Assembly (NCBI GenBank): GCA_041393535.1
Contig: JAWKJY010000001.1
Span: 434,001 to 498,000, forward strand
Length of the DNA: 64,000 bases
From: JAWKJY01 sp041393535
GTDB taxonomy: Bacteria > Actinomycetota > Thermoleophilia > Gaiellales > Gaiellaceae
Direction of reading: 5' to 3'
The notes below the pieces were generated by a model. It saw only the letters and a program-made list of their open reading frames with translations. It was not told where the DNA came from and ran no database searches. The position numbers and the translations under genes were made by a program. Below, one piece after another: positions 1-9,518 of this stretch (the first letter of the stretch is position 1; each line of letters begins with the position of its first letter).

Positions 1-2
1 CG

Positions 3-119
3 GGCGGCGTCGACCAGGTCGAGGCGTATCTCGACGGCGCCTCCTGGCTCGAGCGCCCGGCCCACGTCCCCATCGAGCGAACGCCGCATCTCGATCTCGT
101 CGCGGCGGCGTCCCGCTGA
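3..119 (+). CDS. C-terminal end of a cupin-like protein (cut by window edge)
   Basis: An open frame enters from the left edge and stops at a TGA at 117-119. The last 38 residues contain the pattern E-x-Y-x4-S-W-L-x2-P-x-H-x-P, then T-P-x3-L. The same pattern ends the cupin at 742-1632, so this is probably a paralogous cupin in the same operon. Only the tail is visible, so no catalytic residue can be judged. Confidence 0.5.
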   Translation, partial: GGVDQVEAYLDGASWLERPAHVPIERTPHLDLVAAASR

Positions 120-145
120 CCGGCCACGACGCCGAGGAGGAGCCG

Positions 146-745
146 ATGTCGACGACGGAAGAAGCGAGGCTCGTGATCACCGCGCGGCTCGCCACCCAGG
201 AGGAGTTCGAGCCGTTCGGGACGGTGCTCGAGCCGCGCGGCGAGCCGCTCGCCCACGTCTACGGCGACAGCATGGACGTCTACGACCTCGGCCTGCACGA
301 GTGCGACGCCGACACCGAGCTGATCGTGTCGCGCTACCGCTACCGCGGCACGCGCGTCCAGTACCTCGAGCGGCACCGCCAGATCACGCAGTGCTTCATC
401 CCGCTCGGCGGCAAGCCGCTGCTCGCCGTGGTGGCCCGCCCCGACGCGCCGCTCGAGAACGGGGTGCCGACGCTCGACGAGATCCATGCGTTCGTCATCC
501 CCGGCGACAAGGCCGTGCGGCTGAACCGCGGGACGTGGCACGAGGTGCCGATCCCGCTCGAGGACGACACCTGCTCGATCGTGACCAGCCACCACGGCGT
601 CACGACCGGCTGGGGCCACCTCGACGAGACAGGCGAGATCGACAAGGGGCAGACGGACGAGGAGAAGCGCGACGTGACCGAGCGCACGGGAGTCGTGGTC
701 GAGGTCGACGTCCCCGCGTCGCTCCTGGAGGGAGGCACGAGATGA
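146..745 (+). CDS. Ureidoglycolate lyase (AllA) family protein
   Basis: A 199-residue protein of the ureidoglycolate lyase/hydrolase family, a cupin-like fold that in purine breakdown splits ureidoglycolate into glyoxylate and urea. Family-like blocks are QITQCFIPLGGKPLL (about 80-95) and LNRGTWHEVPIPL (about 127-139), which carries a conserved His. The ATG follows a GAGGAGG-type ribosome site. The stop overlaps the ATG of the next cupin gene (ATGA). The neighbours are hydantoinases, not a full allantoin set, so the true substrate may be another ureido or amido acid. The family is fairly sure, the substrate is not. Confidence 0.7.
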   Translation: MSTTEEARLVITARLATQEEFEPFGTVLEPRGEPLAHVYGDSMDVYDLGLHECDADTELIVSRYRYRGTRVQYLERHRQITQCFIPLGGKPLLAVVARPDAPLENGVPTLDEIHAFVIPGDKAVRLNRGTWHEVPIPLEDDTCSIVTSHHGVTTGWGHLDETGEIDKGQTDEEKRDVTERTGVVVEVDVPASLLEGGTR

Positions 746-1632
746 GCGACCACTGGCGCCGCGACCAGCCGCAGTTCTTCAACGCGTACGAGCTGCCCTG
801 GGGGAAGGTGGACGACGTCAAGGCGGCCCACGGGGTCGACGCCCGCCTCGTCACCAGGGACAAGGACACCGGCCAGTCGACCCTGATGCTGAAGCTGCCG
901 GCCGGCTGGAAGCACGTCGAGGACGGGGCCGACGCGTGCCTGGAGCTGTTCGTGCTCGAGGGCGACGTCACCGGCAACGGCAAGCGCGTCCGCGCCGGCG
1001 GCTACCTCGCGGTGCCGCCCCAGGGCGGCCAGCTCGAGCTCTCCTCCGAGGGTGGCGCCCAGGTGCTCGCCTTCTGGGACCCGCTGATGCCGCGCGGCTA
1101 CTACTACGACGACCAGCCGTTCGTGGCCAAGGTCCGCGAGATGGAGTGGACGATGACCGAGATGCCGGAGCTGCGGCACGGGATCATGCACAAGTCGCTC
1201 CGCTGGCCCGACCCGGCGGAAGGGCTCATGCACGGCGGCCCGGGCGGGATGCTGCGGTTCATCCTGATGACGCCCGGCTTCGGCGAGTCGCGCCAGGAGA
1301 CCCACCACGACTGCTGGGAGGAGGTCATCTGGCTCGCCGGGGACTTCCTGATGCCCGAGCGCGGCCTGCACTCGGCGGGAAGCGTGCTGAACAACCCCGC
1401 GGAGCTCAAGCACGGCGGCCTGATGACGCAGAAGGGCACGGTCATGCTGCTGCACTGCAACAGCCCGATGGGCGCCGAGTTCAACGAGATCGAGAACGGC
1501 AAGGAGATCGTCGAGCACTACCACGACTGCACCTCCTGGCTGGTCGAGCCGAAGCACACGCCGTGGAGCGAGACGCCGCAGTTCCCGCTGTATCCGAACA
1601 GCGAGCCGGCCTACCACGCGGCCAAGCGCTAG
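742..1632 (+). CDS. Two-part cupin domain protein
   Basis: A 296-residue protein with two cupin-like halves. The first half has C-L-E-L-F-V-L-E-G-D-V (about 63-74) and a P-P-Q-G-G turn. The second has a metal-site-like H-H-D-C-W-E-E-V run (about 188-195) and a later H-Y-H-D run. It starts inside the stop of the AllA-family gene, so the two are translationally coupled. A dioxygenase, isomerase or binding role is possible; nothing in the sequence decides. The C-terminal tail resembles the partial gene at the left edge. Confidence 0.6.
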   Translation: MSDHWRRDQPQFFNAYELPWGKVDDVKAAHGVDARLVTRDKDTGQSTLMLKLPAGWKHVEDGADACLELFVLEGDVTGNGKRVRAGGYLAVPPQGGQLELSSEGGAQVLAFWDPLMPRGYYYDDQPFVAKVREMEWTMTEMPELRHGIMHKSLRWPDPAEGLMHGGPGGMLRFILMTPGFGESRQETHHDCWEEVIWLAGDFLMPERGLHSAGSVLNNPAELKHGGLMTQKGTVMLLHCNSPMGAEFNEIENGKEIVEHYHDCTSWLVEPKHTPWSETPQFPLYPNSEPAYHAAKR

Positions 1633-1756
1633 CGACGGGCATGGCATTCGCCCGCCAATCGCCCAGGCGTCCCCGGCCCGAGCCCGCTCGGGCCGGCGGC
1701 GTCCCAGCAGTGACGGGAGTGCGCGGGTCGGTCGGCTCGCGCGACGAGGAGGAGGA

Positions 1757-2938
1757 ATGACGATGAAGACGATCCGTCGGGGTGCGCTCAGGTGGCGCCT
1801 CGGACTGACGGTCGCGGCCGGCGCGCTCGCACTCGCCGGCCTCGCGGCCGCCTGCGGCGGCGGCGACTCGGCCGAGCCGGCGCCTGCCGAGCCGGCTGCG
1901 CCCGCTCCGGCGCCCGAGCCGGCCCCGGCTCCCGAGCCTGCTCCCGCTCCGGAGCCCGCTCCCGCGCCGGAGCCCGCGCCGGCTCCGGAGCCTGCTCCGG
2001 CGCCTGAGCCTGCTCCCGCTCCGGCCGAGTCCGGCGCGGCCGGCGGCAAGACGATCGCGTACCTGATCGGCGGCCTCGGCAACACGTTCATCGACGCGCA
2101 GCTCGACGAGGCGAAGAAGGTCGCCGAGGCGCGCGGGCACACGCTCGAGGTGATCGCGGACGAGTGGGATCCTGCCAAGCAGCTGAACCTGATCGAGGAC
2201 GCGCTCGCGAGCGGCAAGTACGACGCGATGGTGATCGAGGCCCTCGACGGGTCGGTCGTCTGCGACGTGACGAAGCAGGCCGCGAGCCAGATGCCCGTCG
2301 CGGTCGTGACCGCGCCCGTCTGCGGTGACGAGACCTTCACTGAGGGCACCGTCGCCTTCTCTGGCCGCATCGACTCCGAGGACGCGAAGACGGTCGCCGA
2401 GATCGTCCACCAGGCGCTGCCCGAGGGCGGCAACGTCGCCTACATCTCCGGCCCGGCTGCGCTGACGATCGTGCAGACGTTCACGACCGGGCTGAAGGAC
2501 GGCCTGGCGCAGTACCCCGAGATCAAGCTCGTGGCCGAGGTGGACGCGAACTACGACCCGGCCCAGGCGCTGACCGCGGCCGAGGACCTGCTGCAGGCGA
2601 ATCCCGATCTCGACCTGATCGTCGCGGGCGCCGACAACATGGCCGAGTCGGCCGCGCAGGCGATCGAGGCGGCCGGCAAGACCGGGCAGGTCCAGCTCGT
2701 CGGCTACGGCGGCACCGAGGGCGCGTTCAAGCTGATCCAGGACGGCGGCATGTTCGGCACGCTGATGCTGCTGCCCCGCCAGGAGGCCGGCAACGCGGTC
2801 ACCGCGGTGATCGACACGCTCGAGGGGAAGCCCGTCGCGCAGACGACCTTCCTGACCCGCGACGACCCGTCGTTCGGCGGCAAGGGCAACATCGTCACGG
2901 CCGAGAACGTGGCGGGCCTGACCGCCCAGTGGAAGTAA
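1757..2938 (+). CDS. Sugar-type ABC transporter substrate-binding lipoprotein
   Basis: A 393-residue periplasmic-binding-protein-type lipoprotein (ribose/RbsB-like, Peripla_BP_4). The signal peptide ends in a lipobox L-A-A-A-C near residue 33, so the protein is probably lipid-anchored. Residues about 40-92 are a low-complexity linker of repeated P-A-P-E units, then the binding domain starts at K-T-I-A-Y-L-I-G-G. A strong GAGGAGGAGG ribosome site precedes the ATG. Transporter ATPase and permease genes follow directly. The ligand is unknown; the catabolic genes downstream suggest a small cyclic amide or imide rather than a sugar. Confidence 0.85.
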   Translation: MTMKTIRRGALRWRLGLTVAAGALALAGLAAACGGGDSAEPAPAEPAAPAPAPEPAPAPEPAPAPEPAPAPEPAPAPEPAPAPEPAPAPAESGAAGGKTIAYLIGGLGNTFIDAQLDEAKKVAEARGHTLEVIADEWDPAKQLNLIEDALASGKYDAMVIEALDGSVVCDVTKQAASQMPVAVVTAPVCGDETFTEGTVAFSGRIDSEDAKTVAEIVHQALPEGGNVAYISGPAALTIVQTFTTGLKDGLAQYPEIKLVAEVDANYDPAQALTAAEDLLQANPDLDLIVAGADNMAESAAQAIEAAGKTGQVQLVGYGGTEGAFKLIQDGGMFGTLMLLPRQEAGNAVTAVIDTLEGKPVAQTTFLTRDDPSFGGKGNIVTAENVAGLTAQWK

Positions 2939-2956
2939 CGGAAGGCTGAACCAGGC

Positions 2957-4536
2957 GTGCTCCGACGGAGGCGAGTCGGAACCACGACGGTCGGGAACGG
3001 CCCGGGCGCGGCAGGTGCGCCCGGGCCGACCGGCGGCGTGGCCGTGGCGTTCCGCGCCATCGACAAGCGGTTCCCGGGCGTGCACGCCGTCCGCTCCGTC
3101 GACCTCGACGTCGGCGTCGGCCGCATCCACGGCCTCGTCGGCGAGAACGGCGCCGGCAAGTCGACGCTCGTCAAGCTCCTGACCGGCGTGCACCTGCCCG
3201 ATGCCGGAACGATCGACGTCCTCGGCGCTCGCCTGCGCGCGGGCGACCCGGTCGCCTCGCGACGCGCCGGCGTCGCCGCCGTCTACCAGGAGACGACGAT
3301 CGTGCCGCGCCTCTCGCCCGTCGCGAACGTCTTCCTCGGCCAGGACATCCGGCGCCTGGGGATGCTTTCCGAGCGCGCGATGGCGCAGCGGTTCGCCGAG
3401 CTTCGCGAGCTGGTCGGCGTGCAGCTCCCTGAGACCGGGCCTGCCGGCGCGCTCTCCGTCGGCGCGCAGAAGGCGATCGAGATCCTCCGCGCGCTCCAGC
3501 AGGGCGCGCGTGTGATCGTCATGGACGAGCCGACCGCGGTCATGCCGCCCGCGGAGCGCGACGCGTTCTACGCGACCGCCCGCCTGCTGCGCGACCAGGG
3601 AGCAGCGATCGTCTTCATCTCGCACAACCTCGACGAGGTGCTCGACCTCTGCGACGCCGTCACCGTCATGCGCGACGGCGAGCGCGTTCTGACCCGGCCG
3701 GCCGCCGAGCTCGACCGGGCAGCGCTCGTCGAGGCCATGCTCGGGCGGGCGCTCGAGACGACCGTGGCGCGCCCACCGGCTGACGACCGCGTCGGCGCGG
3801 CGCCGGTGCTTCGCGTCCGCGGCCTGTCGCTGCCCGGCCGGCTGCACGGCGTCGACCTGGACGTGCGCCCGGGCGAGCTGCTCGGCGTGGCGGGCCTCGT
3901 CGGTGCCGGCCGGACGTCGCTGCTGCGGTCGCTCTCCGGGCTCGAGCCAGACGCGTCCGGCGCCATCGAGGTCGCCGGCGAGCCGAGGCGTTGGCCGAGG
4001 AGCCCGCACGAGTCGCTCAAGCTCGGCATCGCGCTCGCGCCCGAGGACAGGCGCACGCAGGGCCTCGTCCTCTCGCTCTCGGCGGCCGAGAACGTCGTCC
4101 TGCCCTCGCTGCGCCGGGACGCACTCCAGGGATTCATCTCACGCGCGCGCGCATACGCGCCGCGTCAAACGTATGCGCACAGGTAGGCTTCGATCCCGGC
4201 AGGCTCGGCGTTCCCGCGGGCACGCTCTCGGGTGGGAACCAGCAGAAGCTCGTGCTGGCGAAGTGGCTGCACCGGCCGCCGCGGGTGCTGCTCGTCGACG
4301 AGCCCGTCCGCGGGATCGACGTCGGCGCGAAGGCCGAGATCTTCGCGCTCCTGACCCGGCTCGCCCACGACGGGATGGCGGTGGTCATGGTCTCCGAGGA
4401 GATCGAGGACCTGCACGCCGTGTGCGACCGCATCGACGTCCTCGCCCGCGGCCGCGTGACCGCGCGTCTCGACCCTGCCCGCGACGACGTCGCGTCGATC
4501 ATGCGGGCCATGTTCGAGACGAGGACCGCCGCGTGA
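2957..4536 (+). pseudogene. Sugar-type ABC transporter ATP-binding protein, frameshifted
   Basis: RbsA-type ATPase with two nucleotide-binding domains. Domain 1 has Walker A G-E-N-G-A-G-K-S-T and Walker B V-I-V-M-D-E-P. Domain 2 has a degenerate Walker A (G-L-V-G-A-G-R-T-S) and an intact signature L-S-G-G-N-Q-Q-K with L-L-V-D-E-P. The frame changes between about 4140 and 4165, in a CG-dinucleotide run; the upstream frame stops at 4186. The full span is one base short of 527 codons, which fits loss of a single base. The start is uncertain: GTG at 2957 has no clear ribosome site, and a GTG at 3039 is also possible. The stop overlaps the permease start (GTGA). Confidence 0.8.
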
Positions 4537-5606
4537 CCGCAGGGCCCGGCGCCGGCGGGACGCTCGCTCCGGTCGCGCGGATCGCCCGGGCGGGCCTGCG
4601 CGAGTACAGGATCCTGCTCGCGCTGCTCGTCTTCGGGATCATCGTCGCGACCCAGAACGACTCGTTCCTGACCCAGACGAACCTGCTCAACCTGGGCCAG
4701 CAGTGGGCGCCGATCGGGATCATGGCCGTCGGCATGACGTTCGTCCTGATCGCGGGCGGCTTCGACCTGTCCGTCGGTGCCGTCTACGCGTTCTCGGCGG
4801 TGCTCGCCGCGCGCATGCTGCAGGACATGCCGGCCGCTGCGGCGTTTCCCGCCGCGATCGCCTTCGGCGCCGCCGTCGGGCTCGGCAACGGGCTGCTGAT
4901 CACGAAGCTCCGCGTCAACCCGTTCATCGCGACCCTCGGCACCGCCCTGATGGTCAGGGGCCTCCTGCTCGTCTGCTTCGGCGCCGACCCGTACAAGATC
5001 GACAGCGGCTTCTTCCGCGCGATCGGCCGCGACAAGATCGGCGCCGTCCCCGTCCCGTTCGTCATCCTGCTCGCCTTCCTCGTCGTCGGCGCCGTCGTCC
5101 TCTGGCGCAGCGTCTACGGCCGCTGGATCTACGCCACCGGCGGCAACGACGACGCCAGCCGCCTGTCGGGCGTTCGAACGGACGCCGTCAGGATCTCCAC
5201 CTACGTGCTCGCGGGCGGCACCGCCGCCTTCGCCGGCTGCGTCTTCCTCGGCCGGCTCGGCACCGCGCAGGCGAACTACGGCGTCGGGATCGAGTTCGAC
5301 GTGATCGCCGTCGCCCTGATCGGCGGCATCTCGATCATGGGCGGCGAGGGCGCGATGTGGCGCACCGCGGCCGGCCTCGCGTTCCTCGCCGTCCTGCAGA
5401 ACTTCTTCAACCAGGCCAGCGTGAACGACAACTGGCAGTCGTTCGTCAAGGGCGCGATCATCGTCGGCGCCGTCGCGTTCGACTCCGTCACGCGCGGCGG
5501 ACGCGCCCCCAGGCTGCCCCGCTGGCTGCGCACGGAGCCGCAGCCGCTGCGCGAGCCCGCGGCCGCCGGCCACAACGAGTCAACAGAGCACGACGTACGA
5601 GCATAG
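4533..5606 (+). CDS. Sugar-type ABC transporter permease (RbsC-like)
   Basis: A 357-residue hydrophobic protein of the BPD_transp_2/RbsC family with about 8-10 membrane segments. The family-like block A-G-G-F-D-L-S-V-G-A-V (about 74-84) and the late block G-G-I-S-I-M-G-G-E-G are clear. GTG start overlaps the stop of the ATPase (GTGA). It completes the transporter with 1757-2938 and 2957-4536. A GGAGG site after it serves the hydantoinase gene. Confidence 0.85.
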   Translation: MTAGPGAGGTLAPVARIARAGLREYRILLALLVFGIIVATQNDSFLTQTNLLNLGQQWAPIGIMAVGMTFVLIAGGFDLSVGAVYAFSAVLAARMLQDMPAAAAFPAAIAFGAAVGLGNGLLITKLRVNPFIATLGTALMVRGLLLVCFGADPYKIDSGFFRAIGRDKIGAVPVPFVILLAFLVVGAVVLWRSVYGRWIYATGGNDDASRLSGVRTDAVRISTYVLAGGTAAFAGCVFLGRLGTAQANYGVGIEFDVIAVALIGGISIMGGEGAMWRTAAGLAFLAVLQNFFNQASVNDNWQSFVKGAIIVGAVAFDSVTRGGRAPRLPRWLRTEPQPLREPAAAGHNESTEHDVRA

Positions 5607-5614
5607 GAGGCGGG

Positions 5615-7684
5615 ATGGCGGTTCGCATAGGAGTCGACACGGGCGGGACGTTCACCGACCTGATGGCCTGGACCGACGACGGTCGCATCCAGGTGATGAA
5701 GGTGCCGTCGACCCCGGACGACAACGCCGTCGCGTTCCTCCAGGGCCTCGACGGCCTCTGCGACACGGGCGCGTTCCCGCCCGGCGACGTCGCCTCGGTC
5801 GCGCACGGGACGACCGTCGCCCTCAACGCCGTCCTGCAGCGGAAGTGGGCGCCGATCGGGCTGCTGACGACCCGCGGCTACCGCGACATGATCGAGGTCG
5901 CCCGCCAGACCGTGCCCGGCGACTGGGGCGCCATCTACACCTGGGTGAAGCCGCCCCGGGTCGTTCCGCTCGAGAACGTGCAGGAGGTCGACCAGCGCAC
6001 CACCCACACCGGCGAGGAGCTCGAGCCGCTCGACGAGGCCGGCGTCCGCGCCGCCGCCGAGTCGTTCCGCGCCCGCGGGATCAAGGCCATCGCGATCTGC
6101 TTCGTCAACAGCTACGCCGACCCGACGCACGAGCGGCGCGCCCGCGACCTCGTCCGAGACGTCTACCCCGACTGCTTCGTCACGATCTCCTCCGACATCC
6201 TGCCCGAGTTCCGCGAGTACGAGCGCGCGATGACGACGTGCCTGAACGCCGTCCTGATGCCGTTCGTCTCCCAGTACCTCGAGGACCTCGTGTCGCGCAT
6301 GCGCGGCGGCGGCTACAGCAGCTCGCTGCTGATGATGAAGTCCGTCGGCGGCCTCTCCCGCCACGACAAGGTGCTCGGCCAGCCGATCTCGATGGCCTAC
6401 TCGGGCCCGAGCGCCGGCGTCCTCGGAATGGCCTGGCTCGCCCGCCGCATCGGCGAGCCGGCCGCGCTCACCTATGACATGGGCGGCACGTCGACCGACG
6501 TCGCGCTCGTCGAGCACGGCGAGCCCGTCCTCACGACGGAGGGGATGCTCGACATCTACCCGATGAAGTCGCCGATGATCGACCTCGTCTCGATCGGCGC
6601 CGGCGGCGGCTCGATCGCGACGCTCGGCACCGGCAACCGCCTCCGCGTCGGGCCCGAGAGCGCCGGCGCCGCACCCGGCCCCGCCTGCTACGGGCGCGGC
6701 GGCACCCAGCCGACCGTGACCGACGCGAACCTCGTGCTCGGCCGCGTCCCGACCGCGCTGATCGGCGGCCGCCTCGAGCTCGACGTCGAGGCCGCCCGCG
6801 CCGCGGTCGGCACGATCGCCGACGGCCTCGGCCTCTCGCTCGAGGACGCCGCCTACGGGATCCTCGAGATCGCCGCATTCACGATGGCCGGCGCCGTCCG
6901 CCAGGTCTCGGTCAAGCGCGGCCGCGACCCACGCGACCACGCGCTGTTCGCCTACGGCGGCGCCGGCCCGCTCCACGCCGCCCAGCTCGCCGCGCTGCTC
7001 GGCATCCCGCGGATCGTCGTCCCACGCAACCCCGGGCTCGGCTCCTGCATCGGCCTGCTCGCCGCGGACATCAAGGAGACCGCGGTGCAGACGCACGCGC
7101 GCCGCGAGGATCAGATCGAGTTCGGCCCGATCAACTCGGCGCTGCAGGAGATGGAGGCGCGCCTGACCGCCGCCGTCGTCGACCAGGGCGTCGCCGCCGC
7201 CGACGTTGTGCTCGAGCGCACCGCGGACATCCGCTACGTCGGCATGGCGAGCGAGCTGACCGTCGCCGTCCCCGCCGGCACCGTCGACGCGACCGCCCTC
7301 GCAGCCGTCGTCGACGCGTTCCACACCGCCTACGACGGCGCCTACGGGTACTCCTACCGGGGCGAGCAGCTGATCGAGCTCGTCAACCTCCGCGTCACCG
7401 CCACCGGCCGGCTGCACCCGATCGAGCTCGACGAGCAGCCGCTCGTCGAGGGCGACGGCGCCGCCGCCGTGACCGGCGAGCGGAACGTCTACTTCGGCCC
7501 CAACGACGGGACGCACGCGTGTCGCCTGTACGACCGCTCGCAGCTCCTGCCCGGGCACGCATTCGACGGGCCGGCGATCGTCGAGCAGTACGACTCGACG
7601 ATCGTCGTCCCGCCCGACTCGACCGCGCGAGTCGACGGCTACGGCAACCTGATCATCGTGAGGGGACAGCATGGCAACAGCTGA
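5615..7684 (+). CDS. hyuA: Hydantoinase/oxoprolinase subunit A
   Basis: A 689-residue HyuA-type subunit with the ASKHA-type N-terminal ATP site D-T-G-G-T-F-T-D (about 8-15), a second phosphate loop D-M-G-G-T-S-T-D (about 288-295) and the family block S-I-G-A-G-G-G-S-I-A. Such enzymes open cyclic amides (hydantoin, 5-oxoproline, N-methylhydantoin) with ATP; some relatives are acetone carboxylases. The ATG has a GGAGG site 5 bases upstream. It overlaps HyuB by 14 bp, so the two probably form a complex. No frameshift is seen, unlike the second copy at 13.1-15.1 kb. Confidence 0.85.
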   Translation: MAVRIGVDTGGTFTDLMAWTDDGRIQVMKVPSTPDDNAVAFLQGLDGLCDTGAFPPGDVASVAHGTTVALNAVLQRKWAPIGLLTTRGYRDMIEVARQTVPGDWGAIYTWVKPPRVVPLENVQEVDQRTTHTGEELEPLDEAGVRAAAESFRARGIKAIAICFVNSYADPTHERRARDLVRDVYPDCFVTISSDILPEFREYERAMTTCLNAVLMPFVSQYLEDLVSRMRGGGYSSSLLMMKSVGGLSRHDKVLGQPISMAYSGPSAGVLGMAWLARRIGEPAALTYDMGGTSTDVALVEHGEPVLTTEGMLDIYPMKSPMIDLVSIGAGGGSIATLGTGNRLRVGPESAGAAPGPACYGRGGTQPTVTDANLVLGRVPTALIGGRLELDVEAARAAVGTIADGLGLSLEDAAYGILEIAAFTMAGAVRQVSVKRGRDPRDHALFAYGGAGPLHAAQLAALLGIPRIVVPRNPGLGSCIGLLAADIKETAVQTHARREDQIEFGPINSALQEMEARLTAAVVDQGVAAADVVLERTADIRYVGMASELTVAVPAGTVDATALAAVVDAFHTAYDGAYGYSYRGEQLIELVNLRVTATGRLHPIELDEQPLVEGDGAAAVTGERNVYFGPNDGTHACRLYDRSQLLPGHAFDGPAIVEQYDSTIVVPPDSTARVDGYGNLIIVRGQHGNS

Positions 7685-9518
7685 GCGGAGGGCGGAGCTC
7701 GCGCCCATCCTGTTCGAGATCGTCGAGGGCGCGCTCGAGTCGGCACGCCGCGAGATGGAGCTTCAGGTCGACCGCACCGCCCGCTCCACGATCGTCCGCG
7801 AGCAGCACGACCACCGGGCCGGCATCTTCGACGCGACCGGCCAGAGCGTCACCGCGCTCTCGTTCGCGTCGACGCCGACCCCGATCATCAAGAAGTTCAC
7901 CGGCAACATCAACGAGGGCGACGTCTTCGTCTACAACGACTGCTACAAGTCCGACGGCGGCATCACCCACCTGCCGGACATCTGCATCACCGTCCCGATC
8001 TTCCACGCCGGCGACGTGATCGGCTACGTCCAGGTGTTCGGCAACGTGAACGACATCGGCGGCGACACGCCAGGCTCGGTGCCGCTCGCGGCGTTCGAGA
8101 TCTTCCAGGAAGGCCTGATGATTCCGCCGGTCAAGCTGTTCGACCGCGGCGTCCGCAACGACCCGCTCTACGAGACGATCCTGAACAACTCGCGCTTCCC
8201 GGACGACCTCAAGGGCGACGTCGACGCGTTCATCAACGCCTGCTCGATCGGCGTCGCACGCGTCCAGGAGATCGTCGACCGCTACGGCCGCGACGTCGTC
8301 GAGCAGACGTTCGAGGCGCTGCTCGAGCGCTGCGCCCGCGACCTGCGCAGCGTCGTGCTGCCGATGATCCCCGATGGCACCTACGAGTTCGAGGACTTCT
8401 GCGAGTACGACGGCGTCCAGCCGCGCGAGCCGCGCAAGTTCATCCGGCTCAAGGCGGCGATGACGAAGTCGCAGGACGAGATCGTCTTCGACTTCACCGG
8501 CACCGACGACCAGGTGGTCGGATCGCTCAACTGGCCCGGCTCGGAGTCCTACTACGCGAAGTTCATGGGCACCCTGTTCAAGGGCTTCGCGCCCGACATG
8601 GTGATCAACGACGGCGTCAACCGGGTCATCCGCTGCGTCGTCCCGCCCGGCACCGTGCTCTCGCCGAAGTTCCCGGCGGCCTGCTCGTGGCGGACGTACC
8701 CGCTGCTTCGGATCATCGACGTCGGCCTCGGCTGCCTCGGCAAGGCGTTCGGCGGCTTCGTGCCCGCGTCGGCCGAGACGATCTCCAGCTACGGCCTGCA
8801 CGGCTTCGACGCCGAGGGCCAGTTCTTCCTGCTGCGGGAGATCACCGGCGCCGGCTCGGGCGGGCGCCCGTTCGCGGACGGCTGCGACACGGTCGACGCC
8901 GCCCCCGAGGCGAAGAACATGCCCGGCGAGTTCGCCGAGACGTTCTTCCCCGTCCGCGTCGAGCGGCTCGGCCTGCGCAAGGGGTCGGGCGGCGCCGGCA
9001 AGCATCGCGGCGGCCTCGGCTACTGGAAGGAGATCCGCTTCCTCGTCGAGGGGACGGCGATCCTGCACTCCGACCGCGCGACGCTGCAGCCCTGGGGTGT
9101 CGCCGGCGGCAAGGCCGGCGCCGGCACCGAGTGGATCCTCAACCCGGGCACGCCCGGTGAGCGTCGCCTGCCGGGCAAGACCGACTACATCCCCGTCGTC
9201 CCTGGCGACGTCCTGCGCGTCCTCTCCCCGGGCGGCGGCGGCTGGGGCGACCCGCTCGACCGGGATCCCGAGGCCGTCCGCATCGACGTCGTCCGCGACC
9301 TGCTCGACCGCGAGGCCGCGGCCGCCGACTACGGCGTCGTCCTCGACGACGCCCTCCAGGTCGACGAGGCAGCGACGACGCGGCTGCGTGACGAGCAGCG
9401 CGCCAGCCGCGGCCCGCTGCGCCTGTTCGACCGCGGCGACCGCTTCTACGAGCTGATCTCCGAGGGGCAGATCACTCTCACGACCGAGGACGGCACCGTG
9501 CCCGGAGCCTCCGCATGA
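7671..9518 (+). CDS. hyuB: Hydantoinase/oxoprolinase subunit B
   Basis: A 615-residue HyuB family protein, partner of the upstream HyuA. Family-like blocks include R-S-T-I-V-R-E-Q-H-D near residue 40, N-D-C-Y-K near 87 and G-G-A-G-K-H-R-G-G-L-G-Y near 443. The ATG sits inside the end of hyuA. The stop overlaps the start of the nitrilase-family gene (ATGA), so the ring-opened product may pass to that amidase. The gene is intact. Confidence 0.85.
   Translation: MATAERRAELAPILFEIVEGALESARREMELQVDRTARSTIVREQHDHRAGIFDATGQSVTALSFASTPTPIIKKFTGNINEGDVFVYNDCYKSDGGITHLPDICITVPIFHAGDVIGYVQVFGNVNDIGGDTPGSVPLAAFEIFQEGLMIPPVKLFDRGVRNDPLYETILNNSRFPDDLKGDVDAFINACSIGVARVQEIVDRYGRDVVEQTFEALLERCARDLRSVVLPMIPDGTYEFEDFCEYDGVQPREPRKFIRLKAAMTKSQDEIVFDFTGTDDQVVGSLNWPGSESYYAKFMGTLFKGFAPDMVINDGVNRVIRCVVPPGTVLSPKFPAACSWRTYPLLRIIDVGLGCLGKAFGGFVPASAETISSYGLHGFDAEGQFFLLREITGAGSGGRPFADGCDTVDAAPEAKNMPGEFAETFFPVRVERLGLRKGSGGAGKHRGGLGYWKEIRFLVEGTAILHSDRATLQPWGVAGGKAGAGTEWILNPGTPGERRLPGKTDYIPVVPGDVLRVLSPGGGGWGDPLDRDPEAVRIDVVRDLLDREAAAADYGVVLDDALQVDEAATTRLRDEQRASRGPLRLFDRGDRFYELISEGQITLTTEDGTVPGASA

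Noticed and set aside
1890..2035. Tandem repeats as a CRISPR-like array
   Set aside because: The repeats are in frame, without spacers, and encode the P-A-P-E linker of the lipoprotein.
340..2433. Long minus-strand frame across the cupin and binding-protein genes
   Set aside because: Antisense shadow. The part opposite the P-A-P-E linker gives only low-complexity Gly/Ala/Ser repeats.
4140..4165. Programmed frameshift in the ABC transporter ATPase
   Set aside because: No slippery heptamer with a downstream structure is evident, and many neighbouring genes have the same kind of one-base loss.
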